Assembly (NCBI RefSeq): GCF_021025955.1
Contig: NZ_JAJNCL010000006.1
Coordinates: 1-64,000, forward strand
Source of the DNA: Rhodococcus qingshengii
Lineage (GTDB): Bacteria; Actinomycetota; Actinomycetes; Mycobacteriales; Mycobacteriaceae
Length of the DNA: 64,000 nucleotides
Direction of reading: 5' to 3'
Numbering within the stretch: the stretch's first letter is position 1; each line of letters begins with the position of its first letter. Position numbers and translations under genes: made by a program. Below, piece by piece: positions 7,616-16,887 of this stretch. The notes beneath the pieces are model-generated. The model saw only the letters and a program-made list of their open reading frames with translations. It did no database searches and was not told where the DNA came from.

Positions 7616-8347
7616 TTAGGTCCTCATTGCGTCGAAATTGTCCGGAGCTGATGCAGCTCCGGACAATTTCGGCGTTTCTGCGTTCGCAATGAGCTCTGCC
7701 GCTTCTGTATGGAGGGGATCAAGATCCTGACGCCACCCCAGAATGTGCAGCGCCGACCCGGCGATGACGGAGGCTTCGGGGATCGGGGTGCCTTCGAGCG
7801 CGTCGACTCGCGCGCTGATCACGCTTTCTACCAGTCGAAATGGAAGTTCGGCCAAATGAGTTGAAGCCGGATCGTCAATCGCGTCGAGCACCGCCTGGGC
7901 GAGTGCCCGGTATTGCTCGCGAAGCCGATCGCGATCGGCTCGGAACGACATGAACCGGTCGCTTCTCAGTTCCGGCAAGAGATAGAGGACGCCGAGGTTC
8001 CACCGTCCGGTGATCAATTGCGCCGCGTCGACGTATGAAAGCGCGTACAGCTTCACCTCGGGTGAGGCGTCGAGCGGCCTGAGATTCTCTGCGAATTCGA
8101 GCGCCGGAGTCACCGTGTCGGCGAGTAGCGCAACCAGGATGTCGTCTTTGGTGGCGAAATGGTTGTAAAGCGACGCCTGACGCATCCCGACTGCTTCGGC
8201 GATGTGGCGTGTCGACGTCGCGGCAAAGCCTCGGGTGGTGAACAGTTCAGCGGCTGCATCCAAGATCTCCGCCCGGGCAGTGCCACCCGGGCGTCGGCGA
8301 GCGGTGAGGCGGGGTCGTCCGGGGCCGGCGTTGGTCACGCCTTCCAT
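7616..8347 (-). CDS. TetR/AcrR family regulator, probable regulator of the adjacent permease/DUF1989 operon
   Basis: The protein has 243 residues from the ATG at 8347 (MEGVTNAGPGRPRL). The DNA-binding helices read AELFTTRGFAATSTRHIAEAV and GMRQASLYNHFATKDDIL. An upstream in-frame ATG at 8422 would extend it into the divergent promoter region and was not preferred. It faces away from the permease operon starting at 8545, the usual layout for a local regulator. Its last codons include a long perfect inverted repeat (7633-7671) that probably terminates rpf transcription. Confidence 0.85.
   Translation of the reverse strand: MEGVTNAGPGRPRLTARRRPGGTARAEILDAAAELFTTRGFAATSTRHIAEAVGMRQASLYNHFATKDDILVALLADTVTPALEFAENLRPLDASPEVKLYALSYVDAAQLITGRWNLGVLYLLPELRSDRFMSFRADRDRLREQYRALAQAVLDAIDDPASTHLAELPFRLVESVISARVDALEGTPIPEASVIAGSALHILGWRQDLDPLHTEAAELIANAETPKLSGAASAPDNFDAMRT
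7633..7671. terminator. Perfect 18-bp stem hairpin, terminator embedded in the tetR 3' coding end
   Basis: CGAAATTGTCCGGAGCTG and its exact reverse complement are separated by ATG, giving an 18-bp stem with a 3-nt loop. It starts 30 bp after the rpf stop and lies fully inside the C-terminal codons of the convergent TetR gene, encoding part of KLSGAASAPDNFDAMRT. No T tract follows. It can act on rpf transcription and as RNA structure in the tetR message. Confidence 0.8.
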
Positions 8348-8489
8348 AGTGGCAGGCTGCGGCCTTACATGCGGGGTGGCCGCCGCTGTGAGCATTCGGT
8401 CACGTGCTCGAAACGTACTCAACGAGCCTGTTACAGAATCAGGCGAATCGTATACGCGGGCGTCACCTGCGGCGAGTGGATTTCGCGAA

Positions 8490-8507
8490 AACTATCAATC
8501 GACAGTT
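8490..8507. promoter_or_regulatory. Candidate operator upstream of the permease operon
   Basis: AACTATCAATCGACAGTT is an 18-bp imperfect palindrome, with 7 of 9 positions paired. It lies 38 bp before the TTG start of the permease gene and inside the region shared with the divergent TetR gene. Assignment to that TetR is positional inference. No ykkC-type guanidine riboswitch core was recognised in 8348-8544. Confidence 0.35.
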
Positions 8508-8544
8508 ATTCGCCTCTGAATCGCTACGCCGAAGGAGTACGCCG

Positions 8545-10104
8545 TTGAGTGCAACCACACCGGCTGCGCAGCCCACAACCGCATCCGCGCTCGCATCTTC
8601 ACCTCACGACGACGGCGACCTCGCGGAGTTCGGCTACGAGCAGCAGCTGCATCGATCGCTGGGAAAGTTCGCGTCGTTTGCCGCGGGCTTCTCCTTCGTC
8701 TCCATTCTGACGACGATCTTCCAATTATTCGGTCTCGGTTTCGGTTTCGCGGGACCGGCGTTTTTCTGGACCTGGCCCGTCGTCTTCATCGGCCAGTTCA
8801 TGGTCGCTCTCAACTTTGCGGAACTTGCTGCCAGATATCCGATTTCGGGTGCCATCTACCAGTGGTCGCGGCGGATGGGCGGTGAGATCGTCGGCTGGTT
8901 CGCCGGGTGGTTCATGATTCTCGCTCAGATCGTCACCGCGTCGGCTGCCGCCATCGCCTTGCAGGTTGTGCTCCCCAATGTGTGGAGTGGGTTCCAGATC
9001 ATCGGCGAGGACAGCGCGCTCACCTCCTCGAGTGGTGCCGCCAATGCGGTGCTACTCGGTTCGGTACTTCTGGTTCTCACCACCTTCATCAACTGCATCG
9101 GCGTCAACTGGATGTCGCGTATCAACAACATCGGTGTGACCTGCGAAATCGTCGGTGTCATCGCTGTGGTCGGGATGTTTTTCACCCACGCTCAGCGTGG
9201 ACCGGACGTCGTCTTCGACACCGGCAGTGCCGGGGGTCAACCCGGATACGCCTGGGCATGGATCATGTCCGGACTGATGGCCGCTTACGTCATGGTGGGC
9301 TTCGGGTCGGCAGGGGAACTGGCCGAGGAGACTCGCAATCCCCGACGCGTTGCACCTCGCACAATCCGTCTTGCTCTGTCTGCGTCCGCACTCGGTGGCG
9401 GCTTGATGATCCTCGGCGCATTGATGGCAGCGCCTTCGCTCACCGACGGCCGCCTGGCCACCGAAGGTTTGCCGTACGTACTGACATCTATCCTGAGTTC
9501 GCCGTGGGGCACTGTGCTGCTGATCGACGTCTCGATCGCAGTGTTCGTATGCACCTTGGCAATTCAGACCGCTGCATCACGGCTCATGTTCTCCATGGCC
9601 CGCGACGGGCGTCTGCCGGCCTCGCCGATCCTGGCAAAGGTGAACCCCCGCACCGGAACACCTATCGCACCGTCCATCCTCATCGGCCTGATCTGCATTG
9701 CCGTTCTGGCCGTCAACGTGGGCAACTCGGCAATTTTCGCGACCCTGTCCAGCGTGTGCATCATCTTGATCTACTTGGCATATCTCATGGTGACCGTGCC
9801 GCTGTTGGCTCAGCGGCTCAAGGGATGGCCGCGCACCGCTGCCGGCCCCAAGTTCGATGCCGAAGGTGAAAAGCTGTTCTCCCTGGGTATCTGGGGAGTC
9901 CCGGTCAACATCGCCGCGGTGGTGTACGGCGCACTGATGGTGATCAACCTGTCCTGGCCGCGGGCCGAGATTTTCAATCCCACCGGCGAATATCCCATCC
10001 TGCAGTGGGCCGCGCCCATCACGATAGCGCTGGTCGTGGGGCTGGGAGTCGCCTGCTTCCCGCGCGGCCGCGCCACCCCGAATCCCGTCACGATCGGAGC
10101 CTGA
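8545..10104 (+). CDS. APC-superfamily amino acid/amine permease
   Basis: The 519-residue protein starts at TTG 8545, chosen because GAAGGAG lies at 8531-8537; the frame is open further upstream but without a good site. After a hydrophilic N-tail come about 12 hydrophobic segments. The APC motif FSFVSILTTIFQLFGLGFGFAGP opens helix 1, and NFAELAARYPISGAIYQWSRRMGG is the conserved helix 2-3 loop. The protein matches permeases found next to urea carboxylase-associated genes. It is the first gene of the operon with the two DUF1989 proteins, 2 bp before the next start. The substrate is probably a nitrogen compound such as guanidine, urea derivative or amino acid (context inference). Confidence 0.85.
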   Translation: MSATTPAAQPTTASALASSPHDDGDLAEFGYEQQLHRSLGKFASFAAGFSFVSILTTIFQLFGLGFGFAGPAFFWTWPVVFIGQFMVALNFAELAARYPISGAIYQWSRRMGGEIVGWFAGWFMILAQIVTASAAAIALQVVLPNVWSGFQIIGEDSALTSSSGAANAVLLGSVLLVLTTFINCIGVNWMSRINNIGVTCEIVGVIAVVGMFFTHAQRGPDVVFDTGSAGGQPGYAWAWIMSGLMAAYVMVGFGSAGELAEETRNPRRVAPRTIRLALSASALGGGLMILGALMAAPSLTDGRLATEGLPYVLTSILSSPWGTVLLIDVSIAVFVCTLAIQTAASRLMFSMARDGRLPASPILAKVNPRTGTPIAPSILIGLICIAVLAVNVGNSAIFATLSSVCIILIYLAYLMVTVPLLAQRLKGWPRTAAGPKFDAEGEKLFSLGIWGVPVNIAAVVYGALMVINLSWPRAEIFNPTGEYPILQWAAPITIALVVGLGVACFPRGRATPNPVTIGA

Positions 10105-10106
10105 CC

Positions 10107-10940
10107 ATGACTACCCAGACCACCGCCGGAGCCCGCGAGCATGCCCGGTCCCAAGCGGGAACGATCACCGATTCCATGCCCGTCTTGCCTGCAACTCGTT
10201 GGCCGAACCCACCCCAGGACGTCGCCTCAAAGCGTCTGACCTGGGCTGAGACCGTACCGGGTGGGCGATACACGACGAAGGTTCTCTCCCGTGGAACGCG
10301 ATTGCGACTTCGCGATGTCGTTGGCAGCGCCTGCGCAAACATCTTGCTCTACCGCGCCGATGCTCCCTGGGAGCGACTCAACGTCGCCGATACGGTCAAG
10401 GTGCCGTGGCAGGCGTATCTCGGCGTCGGGCACCCATTGCTCTCCGATCAGGGGCGAATACTCGCGACCGTCGTCGCAGACACCTCGGGTCACCACGACG
10501 CGTTCTGTGGAACGACATCGCGCGCCATCAACGAGGCGAAATACGGTCAGGGTTCGTTGCACAGTGCCTCACCCGCCGGACGCGAACTTTTCACCGTGGC
10601 TGCCGCGAAGAACGGACTCGGGCCGCAGGACATAGCGCCTCCGTTGTCGTTCTTCCACGGTGTGCGCGTCGAGGCCGACGGCGCTCTCACCAGCACCGGA
10701 TCCGCCGGAGCAGGTGCAACGGTTGACCTTCTGATCCATCTGCCCGTCATCGTGATGATCGCCAACACCGCGCACCCACTCGATCCGGCGCTGGAGTTTC
10801 CCACCACGTCCCTCGAAGTGCTCGCGTGGAATGCGGCCGACGAACTCGACAGCCTTGTCGATCGCGGGCCGGAATATCAACGCGCAGTGCTCAATACCGA
10901 AGACGCCTGGACAGCTTCGAACCTGGAGGAGATCGCATGA
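10107..10940 (+). CDS. DUF1989 protein, urea-amidolyase-associated protein 1 / CgdA- or CgdB-like subunit
   Basis: The 277-residue protein starts at ATG 10107. The DUF1989 core shows SGHHDAFCGTTSRA and APPLSFFHGVRVEADG, equivalent to the metal and active-site regions of the family. Members described in guanidine-degrading bacteria form the heterodimeric carboxyguanidine deiminase CgdAB, which hydrolyses the carboxylase product to allophanate; older annotation is UAAP1. It overlaps the next DUF1989 gene by ATGA, as expected for two subunits of one enzyme. Whether this pair acts on carboxyguanidine is uncertain, because the partner carboxylase is incomplete. Confidence 0.82.
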   Translation: MTTQTTAGAREHARSQAGTITDSMPVLPATRWPNPPQDVASKRLTWAETVPGGRYTTKVLSRGTRLRLRDVVGSACANILLYRADAPWERLNVADTVKVPWQAYLGVGHPLLSDQGRILATVVADTSGHHDAFCGTTSRAINEAKYGQGSLHSASPAGRELFTVAAAKNGLGPQDIAPPLSFFHGVRVEADGALTSTGSAGAGATVDLLIHLPVIVMIANTAHPLDPALEFPTTSLEVLAWNAADELDSLVDRGPEYQRAVLNTEDAWTASNLEEIA

Positions 10941-11590
10941 CCACCACCTTGGATGTCCCCGCCCTCGTTCCCGGAACGGTGATCCTCGACGAGATCGCTG
11001 ACGCGTTCGGGCCGTGGTCAGCGCTCGTTCGTGCCGGCGACGTCCTGACCATCGTCGATCTGCACGGAAATCAAGCCGTCGACACACTCGTCTACGCCGG
11101 TGACGATCACAGCGTTCGGTATTCGGCAGCAGCGACTGTCGCCGCCCAGCGGAATCTGTTCCTGACCACAGGCTCCGTGCTCCGCAGTGACGACGGAACT
11201 CCGCTCATGACACTTGTTGCGGACGAGGTCGGAAACCACGACACAGTCGGCGGCGCGTGCTCTCAGGAATCGAACACGCTGCGATACGGCCACCACACCA
11301 AGCATCAGCACGCGTGCGTCGAGAACTTCCTCGTCGAGGGTGCCAAATGGGGGCTAGGTAAACGGGACCTGGTGTCCAACATCAACTTCTTCATGAACGT
11401 CCCGGTCGACCCCGATGGCACGCTCGGCATCGTCGACGGACTGTCAGCGCCGGGCAAGCGGCTCGCGTTGCGTGCCGAACGCGACGCGCTCGTCCTCGTG
11501 TCCAACTGCCCGCAGATCAACAACCCGTGCAACGGCTTCGATCCGACGGCCGTCCGGATGATCGTCACACGGCCGGAGGTAGACGAATGA
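10937..11590 (+). CDS. DUF1989 protein, urea-amidolyase-associated protein 2 / second Cgd-like subunit
   Basis: The 217-residue protein starts at ATG 10937. It is a paralogue of the preceding gene with the motifs [16 protein letters not shown] and [16 protein letters not shown]. The Cys in GGAC and His in GNHD line up with the probable metal ligands; the first subunit has a differently placed Cys. It overlaps both neighbours by ATGA, so all three downstream genes are translationally coupled. In the characterised guanidine pathway CgdA and CgdB act as a heteromer. An alternative is a related amidine or urea-derivative hydrolase. Confidence 0.82.
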   Translation: MTTTLDVPALVPGTVILDEIADAFGPWSALVRAGDVLTIVDLHGNQAVDTLVYAGDDHSVRYSAAATVAAQRNLFLTTGSVLRSDDGTPLMTLVADEVGNHDTVGGACSQESNTLRYGHHTKHQHACVENFLVEGAKWGLGKRDLVSNINFFMNVPVDPDGTLGIVDGLSAPGKRLALRAERDALVLVSNCPQINNPCNGFDPTAVRMIVTRPEVDE

Positions 11591-13569
11591 ACGCAAAACT
11601 GACCATCGTGCGTCCCGGAATGTTGACGACGGTTCAGGACTATCCCGGACGCGTCGGATATTGGCAGATCGGAGTTCCACCATCGGGCCCGATGGACGAC
11701 TTGTCGTTTCGGTTGGGAAACACCGCACTCGGAAATCCCGAAGGCGCCCCGGGCATCGAATGCGCGATGGCCGGACCTGTGATGACCTTTGACGAAGACA
11801 CCACTGTGTGCGTCACGGGCGCCCCGGTGTCGGTAACCGTCGACGGCGTCACACACGGTCAGTGGCGACCGGTTTTCGTCCCCGCTGGAGCGGTGCTCGA
11901 CGTCGGAACGGTCAGCGGTCCGGGACTGCGCATCTACGTACTGGTACAGGGCGGAATCGAGACCGACGACTATCTCGGCAGTGCGTCGACCTTCACCCTG
12001 GGCAGGTTCGGTGGACACGAAGGTAGGACTCTGCGGGCGGGGGACGTTCTCAAACTCGGACAGTCGACCGGCGTAGCGGGATCTGTTCCCGCCGAGCATG
12101 TTCCGGCGATGCATACGTGCTGGGAACTCGCGGTGACCGAGGGCCCGCACGGGGCGCCGGAGTTCTTCACCCGCTCCGACATCGACACGCTGTACGCCAC
12201 CGAGTACGAGGTGCACTTCAACTCCGACCGCACCGGAGTCCGGTTGGTCGGTCCGAAACCTGACTGGGCCAGAACCACCGGCGGTGAAGCGGGACTTCAC
12301 CCGTCGAACATCCACGACAACGCGTATTCGATCGGTGCACTCGACTTCACCGGCGACACGCCCATCCTCCTCGGACCCGATGGACCGAGCCTCGGTGGCT
12401 TCGTCTGCCCGATCACGGTCGTTTCCGCTGATCGCTGGAAGCTCGGACAGTTGGCTCCCGGGAACAAGATTCGCTTCATACCGGTCCGGGCCGAACGAGC
12501 AGCCTCCCGCCGTGACCTCGGAGTATCGCGTCGAGCCTCCAGCTCGGTTGTGCATTCCACCGGCGGTGACGGCGACGACGGCGTCATCGCCCGCCGCGAC
12601 GGCGACACCCCGGTGACATATCGCCGCTCGGGTGACGACAACGTGTTGGTCGAGTACGGCGACATGAATCTCGACCTAGCCCTGCGTGCGCGTGCACACG
12701 CGCTGCATCAGCGACTCGAACTCGGGAAACCGGCCGGACTACTCGATCTCACACCGGGAATCCGCAGCCTGCAGGTCCGCGTCGACCCGGACGTCCTGCC
12801 CGTCCACAAACTGATGGGAATGCTCGCCGAGGCAGAGGACACCTTGCCCGCGGCCAACGAACTCGTGGTGCCGAGTCGCACTGTACGGATGCCACTTTCG
12901 TGGGACGACCCGGCAACCCGCGAAGCGATCCAGCGGTACATGCACGGCGTTCGCGCCGATGCGCCGTGGTGCCCGTGGAATATCGAGTTCATCCGCCGGA
13001 TGAACGGTCTCGAATCCGTGAACAACGTGTTCGACACCGTCTTCGGCGCCGAGTGCATGGTGCTCGGCCTCGGCGACGTCTACCTCGGGGCGCCGGTCGC
13101 GACACCGCTCGATCCGCGTCATCGCCTGGTCACGACCAAATACAACCCTGCCCGCACCTGGACTCCCGAAAACGCCGTCGGGATCGGTGGGGCTTACCTC
13201 TGCATCTACGGCATGGAAGGCCCAGGTGGGTACCAGTTCGTCGGACGTACGACGCAGGTGTGGAATCACCGCCACCCCGCGAAGTCGGGCCCGTTCGAGG
13301 AAGGCACTCCCTGGCTACTGCGATTCTTCGACCGGATCTCCTGGTATCCCGTCGAGCCGGAAGAGTTGATGGATCTGCGTGCGGACACCGCCGCCGGCCG
13401 CGGCGGGGGAGTCGAGATCGAGGACGGAAGCTTCTCGCTGGCCGAGCATCAGGAGTTCCTCGCGTCGAACTCGCGTTCGATCGAGGAGTTCCGCGCGACG
13501 CAGTCCGTCGCGTTCGGGGCGGAGCGTCAGCGCTGGTCGGATGCGGGGGAGTTCGCGCTGCCCGGTTGA
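11587..13569 (+). CDS. Carboxyltransferase-only relative of urea/guanidine carboxylase
   Basis: The 660-residue protein starts at ATG 11587 (ATGA overlap). Residues about 5-310 are the AHS2/KipA-like half ([27 protein letters not shown] and [16 protein letters not shown]). Residues about 335-560 are the AHS1/KipI-like half ([14 protein letters not shown] to [22 protein letters not shown]). The tail ([13 protein letters not shown] to FGAERQRW) is the segment that precedes the biotinyl domain in full urea carboxylases, but the protein stops there. There is no N-terminal biotin carboxylase and no biotin-lysine motif, so it is about half the usual length of 1200. It would need BC and BCCP subunits in trans or has another function. 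Confidence 0.85.
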   Translation: MNAKLTIVRPGMLTTVQDYPGRVGYWQIGVPPSGPMDDLSFRLGNTALGNPEGAPGIECAMAGPVMTFDEDTTVCVTGAPVSVTVDGVTHGQWRPVFVPAGAVLDVGTVSGPGLRIYVLVQGGIETDDYLGSASTFTLGRFGGHEGRTLRAGDVLKLGQSTGVAGSVPAEHVPAMHTCWELAVTEGPHGAPEFFTRSDIDTLYATEYEVHFNSDRTGVRLVGPKPDWARTTGGEAGLHPSNIHDNAYSIGALDFTGDTPILLGPDGPSLGGFVCPITVVSADRWKLGQLAPGNKIRFIPVRAERAASRRDLGVSRRASSSVVHSTGGDGDDGVIARRDGDTPVTYRRSGDDNVLVEYGDMNLDLALRARAHALHQRLELGKPAGLLDLTPGIRSLQVRVDPDVLPVHKLMGMLAEAEDTLPAANELVVPSRTVRMPLSWDDPATREAIQRYMHGVRADAPWCPWNIEFIRRMNGLESVNNVFDTVFGAECMVLGLGDVYLGAPVATPLDPRHRLVTTKYNPARTWTPENAVGIGGAYLCIYGMEGPGGYQFVGRTTQVWNHRHPAKSGPFEEGTPWLLRFFDRISWYPVEPEELMDLRADTAAGRGGGVEIEDGSFSLAEHQEFLASNSRSIEEFRATQSVAFGAERQRWSDAGEFALPG

Positions 13570-13594
13570 TGGTCGAGCGAGCACCCTTTTCTTC

Positions 13595-13636
13595 GAGTGA
13601 GCACCGCTTCCAGAGTGTCGGAAGCGGTGCTCACTC
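13595..13636. terminator. Perfect 17-bp stem bidirectional terminator
   Basis: GAGTGAGCACCGCTTCC and its exact complement flank an 8-nt loop. It lies 25 bp after the carboxyltransferase stop and 49 bp before the fic stop on the other strand. It separates the two convergent units. Confidence 0.8.
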
Positions 13637-13685
13637 AGCAGTAAAGGTGTTCAGTCCCGACGCGAACCAGCGGCAGTTGATTGCG

Positions 13686-14468
13686 TCAGCGAGTCAGAGC
13701 GCGATTGAACAGATCGATGAACGGGCGCGGCGACGGGGTTCCGGTTGGACGGAAAGGCGCAGAATCCCTCGATGCCGATACCCACTCGGTTCTGCTCACC
13801 CCCGACAGGTCGAGCTGATACCGGGTGTCGGCGGCGAGTCGATGCAGGAAGAGGGTTCCGGTTCGGCCGTTTCCTTCCCGAAACGGGTGGGCATGATTGA
13901 GCGTCGAGTACACCGACGCGAGTGCGAACGACGCAGCGCCGCGATCGAGCGTGGCCCAGTCGACGGCGGCGATGATCTCTTCCACCTCGGACAGGTAGTT
14001 CCGAATCGCGGAAACCGGAGCAAAGGTGGCCGCGCCCTTCCTGATGTCGACGGTTCTGATGTGGCCGGCCCACTGGTACAGGTCTTGGAAAACATGCTGG
14101 TGAAGGAGGAGAAGTTCGACAGTGTCGCCTGTGTGCGGTACCAGTTCGTCTCCGAAATGTGCCTCGCCCAGGCGCAGTGCAGTCGCCGCAAATTCCAGCG
14201 ACTGCAATGCCGCGGGATCTCGTACGTCGAAGTTGTTCTTGAGTACCGACGTACCGCGATAGACGTACGGCGCTGATCTTTGCCAACGGATCCGCGGGGG
14301 AATCGCTGACGAGAGGCCGACGGCCCGCGCCAACTCCTGCTCGAAATACTCACGCCGAGAAAGCATCCCGATCAGGACGGCTTCGAGTTCCGCGATCTGC
14401 TCATCGTTCGGATCCCAGCCTTCGAGCCGTTCCGCGGCCAGAACCTGTTCGAGCGCAGTGCGATTCAC
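13686..14468 (-). CDS. Fic/DOC family protein (probable AMP transferase)
   Basis: The 260-residue protein starts at GTG 14468. The Fic motif is HPFREGNGRTGT near residue 193: His, the acidic residue, the anion-binding GNG and the first Arg are present. The second Arg of HxFxxGNGRxxR is replaced by Thr. The flap region (VYRGTSVLKNNFDV) and NHAHPF context are typical. Fic proteins transfer AMP or related groups to target-protein hydroxyls. The start overlaps the stop of the CBS/DUF294 gene (GTGA), giving tight coupling. No separate antitoxin is seen; an N-terminal inhibitory helix cannot be excluded. Confidence 0.85.
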   Translation of the reverse strand: MNRTALEQVLAAERLEGWDPNDEQIAELEAVLIGMLSRREYFEQELARAVGLSSAIPPRIRWQRSAPYVYRGTSVLKNNFDVRDPAALQSLEFAATALRLGEAHFGDELVPHTGDTVELLLLHQHVFQDLYQWAGHIRTVDIRKGAATFAPVSAIRNYLSEVEEIIAAVDWATLDRGAASFALASVYSTLNHAHPFREGNGRTGTLFLHRLAADTRYQLDLSGVSRTEWVSASRDSAPFRPTGTPSPRPFIDLFNRALTR

Positions 14469-15898
14469 GGGTCGATGTCGGGTAGCGCCGACGCGGACGC
14501 GGCGTACTCGAGGCGTCGCTGCACACCTGCGACCTCGCGCACCGCGTTGCTCAGCAAGCTGCGTGAGAGCGGTGTGAGTTCGGAAATCACGACCTCATCG
14601 GTTGGTGGCCTACCCGCGGAGAACTGATCGGTCTGGTGGCGGACGCGAATCTGCTGCAGCACCTCGAAAGATTCGATCAGCACCTGGGCGTCGTCGTCGA
14701 GTAGAAAACCGCTCCCCGCTGCAGCCTTGAGTCGTTCGAGCGTCGAACTCGTGCGGGCGCCCACGGAAATCCCCGTCCATCGAGCGATGTTCACGATGGG
14801 TTGGACTGCGCTGGCCTTGAGGTCGACGGTTCCGGTCCGACGCGTCATCACGTCCTTGAATGAATGAAGTTTTGCCTTGTCGCCGACCGCTTCGCGAAGT
14901 AGTACACGCATCACGGCCGGATGCAGTCTCAGTTGATCCAACGCTGCAGGGCGAGGATCCAGCGCCGGGTCGCCCGCGACGACGCGGGCATCCGCCAGCA
15001 TCGACAACATGACCAGCGCTTGGTCCTGGTACGGATTGGAGACCCATTTTCGCAGCGCAGTGCGCCATTGTGGCAGCGTTCGAGCAAACCTGGCCTGGGT
15101 GGCGACGGCGTTCTTGGTGTCTCGCGGGAACCCACAGAGATCGAGGATGTCGTGGATGCGCTTCGCCGCGTCGGCACCCTCGTGATGGGATTCACCGCCC
15201 CACACCAGCGCGCTGTCGATATCCGAAGACGGGAGCGCTTCACGCCGCGCGACGCTGCCGAGCGAAAGCCACGCGAAATCCGGTCGTTCGTCACCGCCAA
15301 CCACCAACTCTATGGCTCGCCTGACTGTGACGTCGATCAGCACGGCGAGCGTCGCGCCGATGTCGAGCGGTGAGACCCGCGACGCCACCAACTCCGTCAC
15401 CAGAACCGGTACGGCACGGGCCGTTTCGATGAGGTGCGCGTCGTCTTCCGCCGTGGCGAGTGCTGCTCGCAGTTCGAAACCCTGATTGGTGGCCGAAGTC
15501 AGGAGGTCACTGAGTTCGAGCACACCCATCAATGTGCCTGCATCGGTCACCACCGGGAGGTGGCGTAATCCGTACTCGAGCATGTCGGTAACCGCGTCGG
15601 CGCCCAGTCGATCAGGGTCGACTGTCACCGCAGACGGCGTCATCACCGTCGAAACCGGCTGATTGCTGTCGACGCCACCGACTACCACGCGAGCTCGCAA
15701 GTCACCTTCAGTGAAGATTCCGAAACCGGTTGTCTCCGTCGGGATCACAACAGCGCGGCGTCCCGCGTCGGTCATCAACTTCGCGGCCTCACGGATGGTG
15801 GCCTGTTCGCTGCAGACAATTGCGGGTCCGCGCAAAAGGTCTCGTACCCGGCGCATGGCGGGACTCTGCATGCCTTGCCCAGCCGAGTGCCCCGTCAT
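14465..15898 (-). CDS. CBS-domain protein with DUF294-type putative nucleotidyltransferase
   Basis: The protein has 477 residues. A CBS pair lies at about residues 18-135 (ATIREAAKLMTDAGRRAVVIP, and LEYGLRHLPVVTDAGTLMGV). A DUF294 GlnD-like nucleotidyltransferase domain follows, with WLSLGSVARREALPSSDIDSALVW, a GS...D-x-D pattern, and then its helical C-terminal substrate-binding part. The family is thought to bind adenine nucleotides through CBS and to control or carry out nucleotidyl transfer; the target is unknown. It lies 50 bp downstream of the DUF5995 gene and overlaps fic, pairing two putative nucleotide-transfer enzymes. Confidence 0.82.
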   Translation of the reverse strand: MTGHSAGQGMQSPAMRRVRDLLRGPAIVCSEQATIREAAKLMTDAGRRAVVIPTETTGFGIFTEGDLRARVVVGGVDSNQPVSTVMTPSAVTVDPDRLGADAVTDMLEYGLRHLPVVTDAGTLMGVLELSDLLTSATNQGFELRAALATAEDDAHLIETARAVPVLVTELVASRVSPLDIGATLAVLIDVTVRRAIELVVGGDERPDFAWLSLGSVARREALPSSDIDSALVWGGESHHEGADAAKRIHDILDLCGFPRDTKNAVATQARFARTLPQWRTALRKWVSNPYQDQALVMLSMLADARVVAGDPALDPRPAALDQLRLHPAVMRVLLREAVGDKAKLHSFKDVMTRRTGTVDLKASAVQPIVNIARWTGISVGARTSSTLERLKAAAGSGFLLDDDAQVLIESFEVLQQIRVRHQTDQFSAGRPPTDEVVISELTPLSRSLLSNAVREVAGVQRRLEYAASASALPDIDP

Positions 15899-15948
15899 GG
15901 GGTCATTGTCTCAGGTGTGTCCGTTTCAGGTCGGCAGAGGGTGAGAAG

Positions 15949-16842
15949 TCACAGACCGCCGAGTCGTGCGAGTACGTCGAGCGCCGAATCCGTGGTGCGC
16001 CAGAGTGCGTCGATCTCCTGCTCGGCGCCAGGACGGGTCTGCGGATTCTGGAGGGCGAACCCGTTGGCAAGTGTGATGGTGTTGTATCCGCTGTCGGCTG
16101 CGCGGAGCAGCAGTTCCGAGGGCTGCGAGTTTCCGGCCAATCGGTCGAGTCCTTCGCCGACGAAGTAGAACCGCCAGAGCGGTCCGAGGTCTGCGTCGTA
16201 TTCGGCCTTGGTGAGGGTCACGATCGAACCACCCTTGACGGCAATGGAATCGACGATCTTGTAGAAATCGGGAACATCCTCCGCAGTGGTTCCGGATGTG
16301 GCGACGGCATGAGCGAGGTCGACGGTGAGGTGCGCGTTGTAGCCGGCCATGGCGACCCGCGCGGGACTGGCGCCGCACTGACGCGTCAGAGTGAAATAGT
16401 TGCTCCACGCCGGATCGGTGGGGGTACCCGTGAACTCAGCGTGGACGTTCACCAGGTACCTGCGTAGCAATTCATAGCTGACCGAATGGGCCCATTCGTC
16501 ATTGTCGAAAGCTGCGGGATCTCGCTGCAGCGGCATTACCGCCTCATGCTCGACAGCATCGAGGCCGATAGAGAACAGGCCTCGCCAATCGTGGTGTGAG
16601 ACGAGGATCGACGTGATTTCCCGATGACGTTCGACAGCGGTCTCGAGGCGAGGTAGTCCGGCACCGTTCAGCGTCGTCACATCGCTGAGTTCGGCAATCC
16701 GATCCACCTCGGCATTGCTCAGCGGGCTGCCGCAAGCCGTCGAAAGACTCTCGCCCGGATCTGCGAGTGCAGAACCGGGCGAGAAGAAAGTGACGGTGAT
16801 GCCGAGCGCGAGCGTCAACGGATACAGCCGCATCGGTTTCAT
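15949..16842 (-). CDS. DUF5995 family secreted protein
   Basis: The 297-residue protein starts at ATG 16842. An N-terminal signal peptide (MKPMRLYPLTLALGITVTFF, cleavage near SALA/DP) indicates export. The rest is a helical domain with YELLRRYLVNVHAEF and GYNAHLTVDLAHAV, the hallmark of the actinobacterial DUF5995 family; its function is unknown. A histidine-rich set (SILVSHHDW, NVHAEF, NAHLTVDLAH) hints at metal binding (inference). It lies between RidA and the CBS/DUF294 gene on the same strand with gaps of about 50 bp. Confidence 0.75.
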   Translation of the reverse strand: MKPMRLYPLTLALGITVTFFSPGSALADPGESLSTACGSPLSNAEVDRIAELSDVTTLNGAGLPRLETAVERHREITSILVSHHDWRGLFSIGLDAVEHEAVMPLQRDPAAFDNDEWAHSVSYELLRRYLVNVHAEFTGTPTDPAWSNYFTLTRQCGASPARVAMAGYNAHLTVDLAHAVATSGTTAEDVPDFYKIVDSIAVKGGSIVTLTKAEYDADLGPLWRFYFVGEGLDRLAGNSQPSELLLRAADSGYNTITLANGFALQNPQTRPGAEQEIDALWRTTDSALDVLARLGGL

Positions 16843-16887
16843 CGGCTCAGACTAGGCGCCCACTGTCACAAACGTCCGGATTGGTCA

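Noticed and set aside
8348-8544. Guanidine (ykkC) riboswitch upstream of the permease/DUF1989 operon
   Set aside because: Expected from context, but no ykkC core was recognisable; only a palindrome was found.
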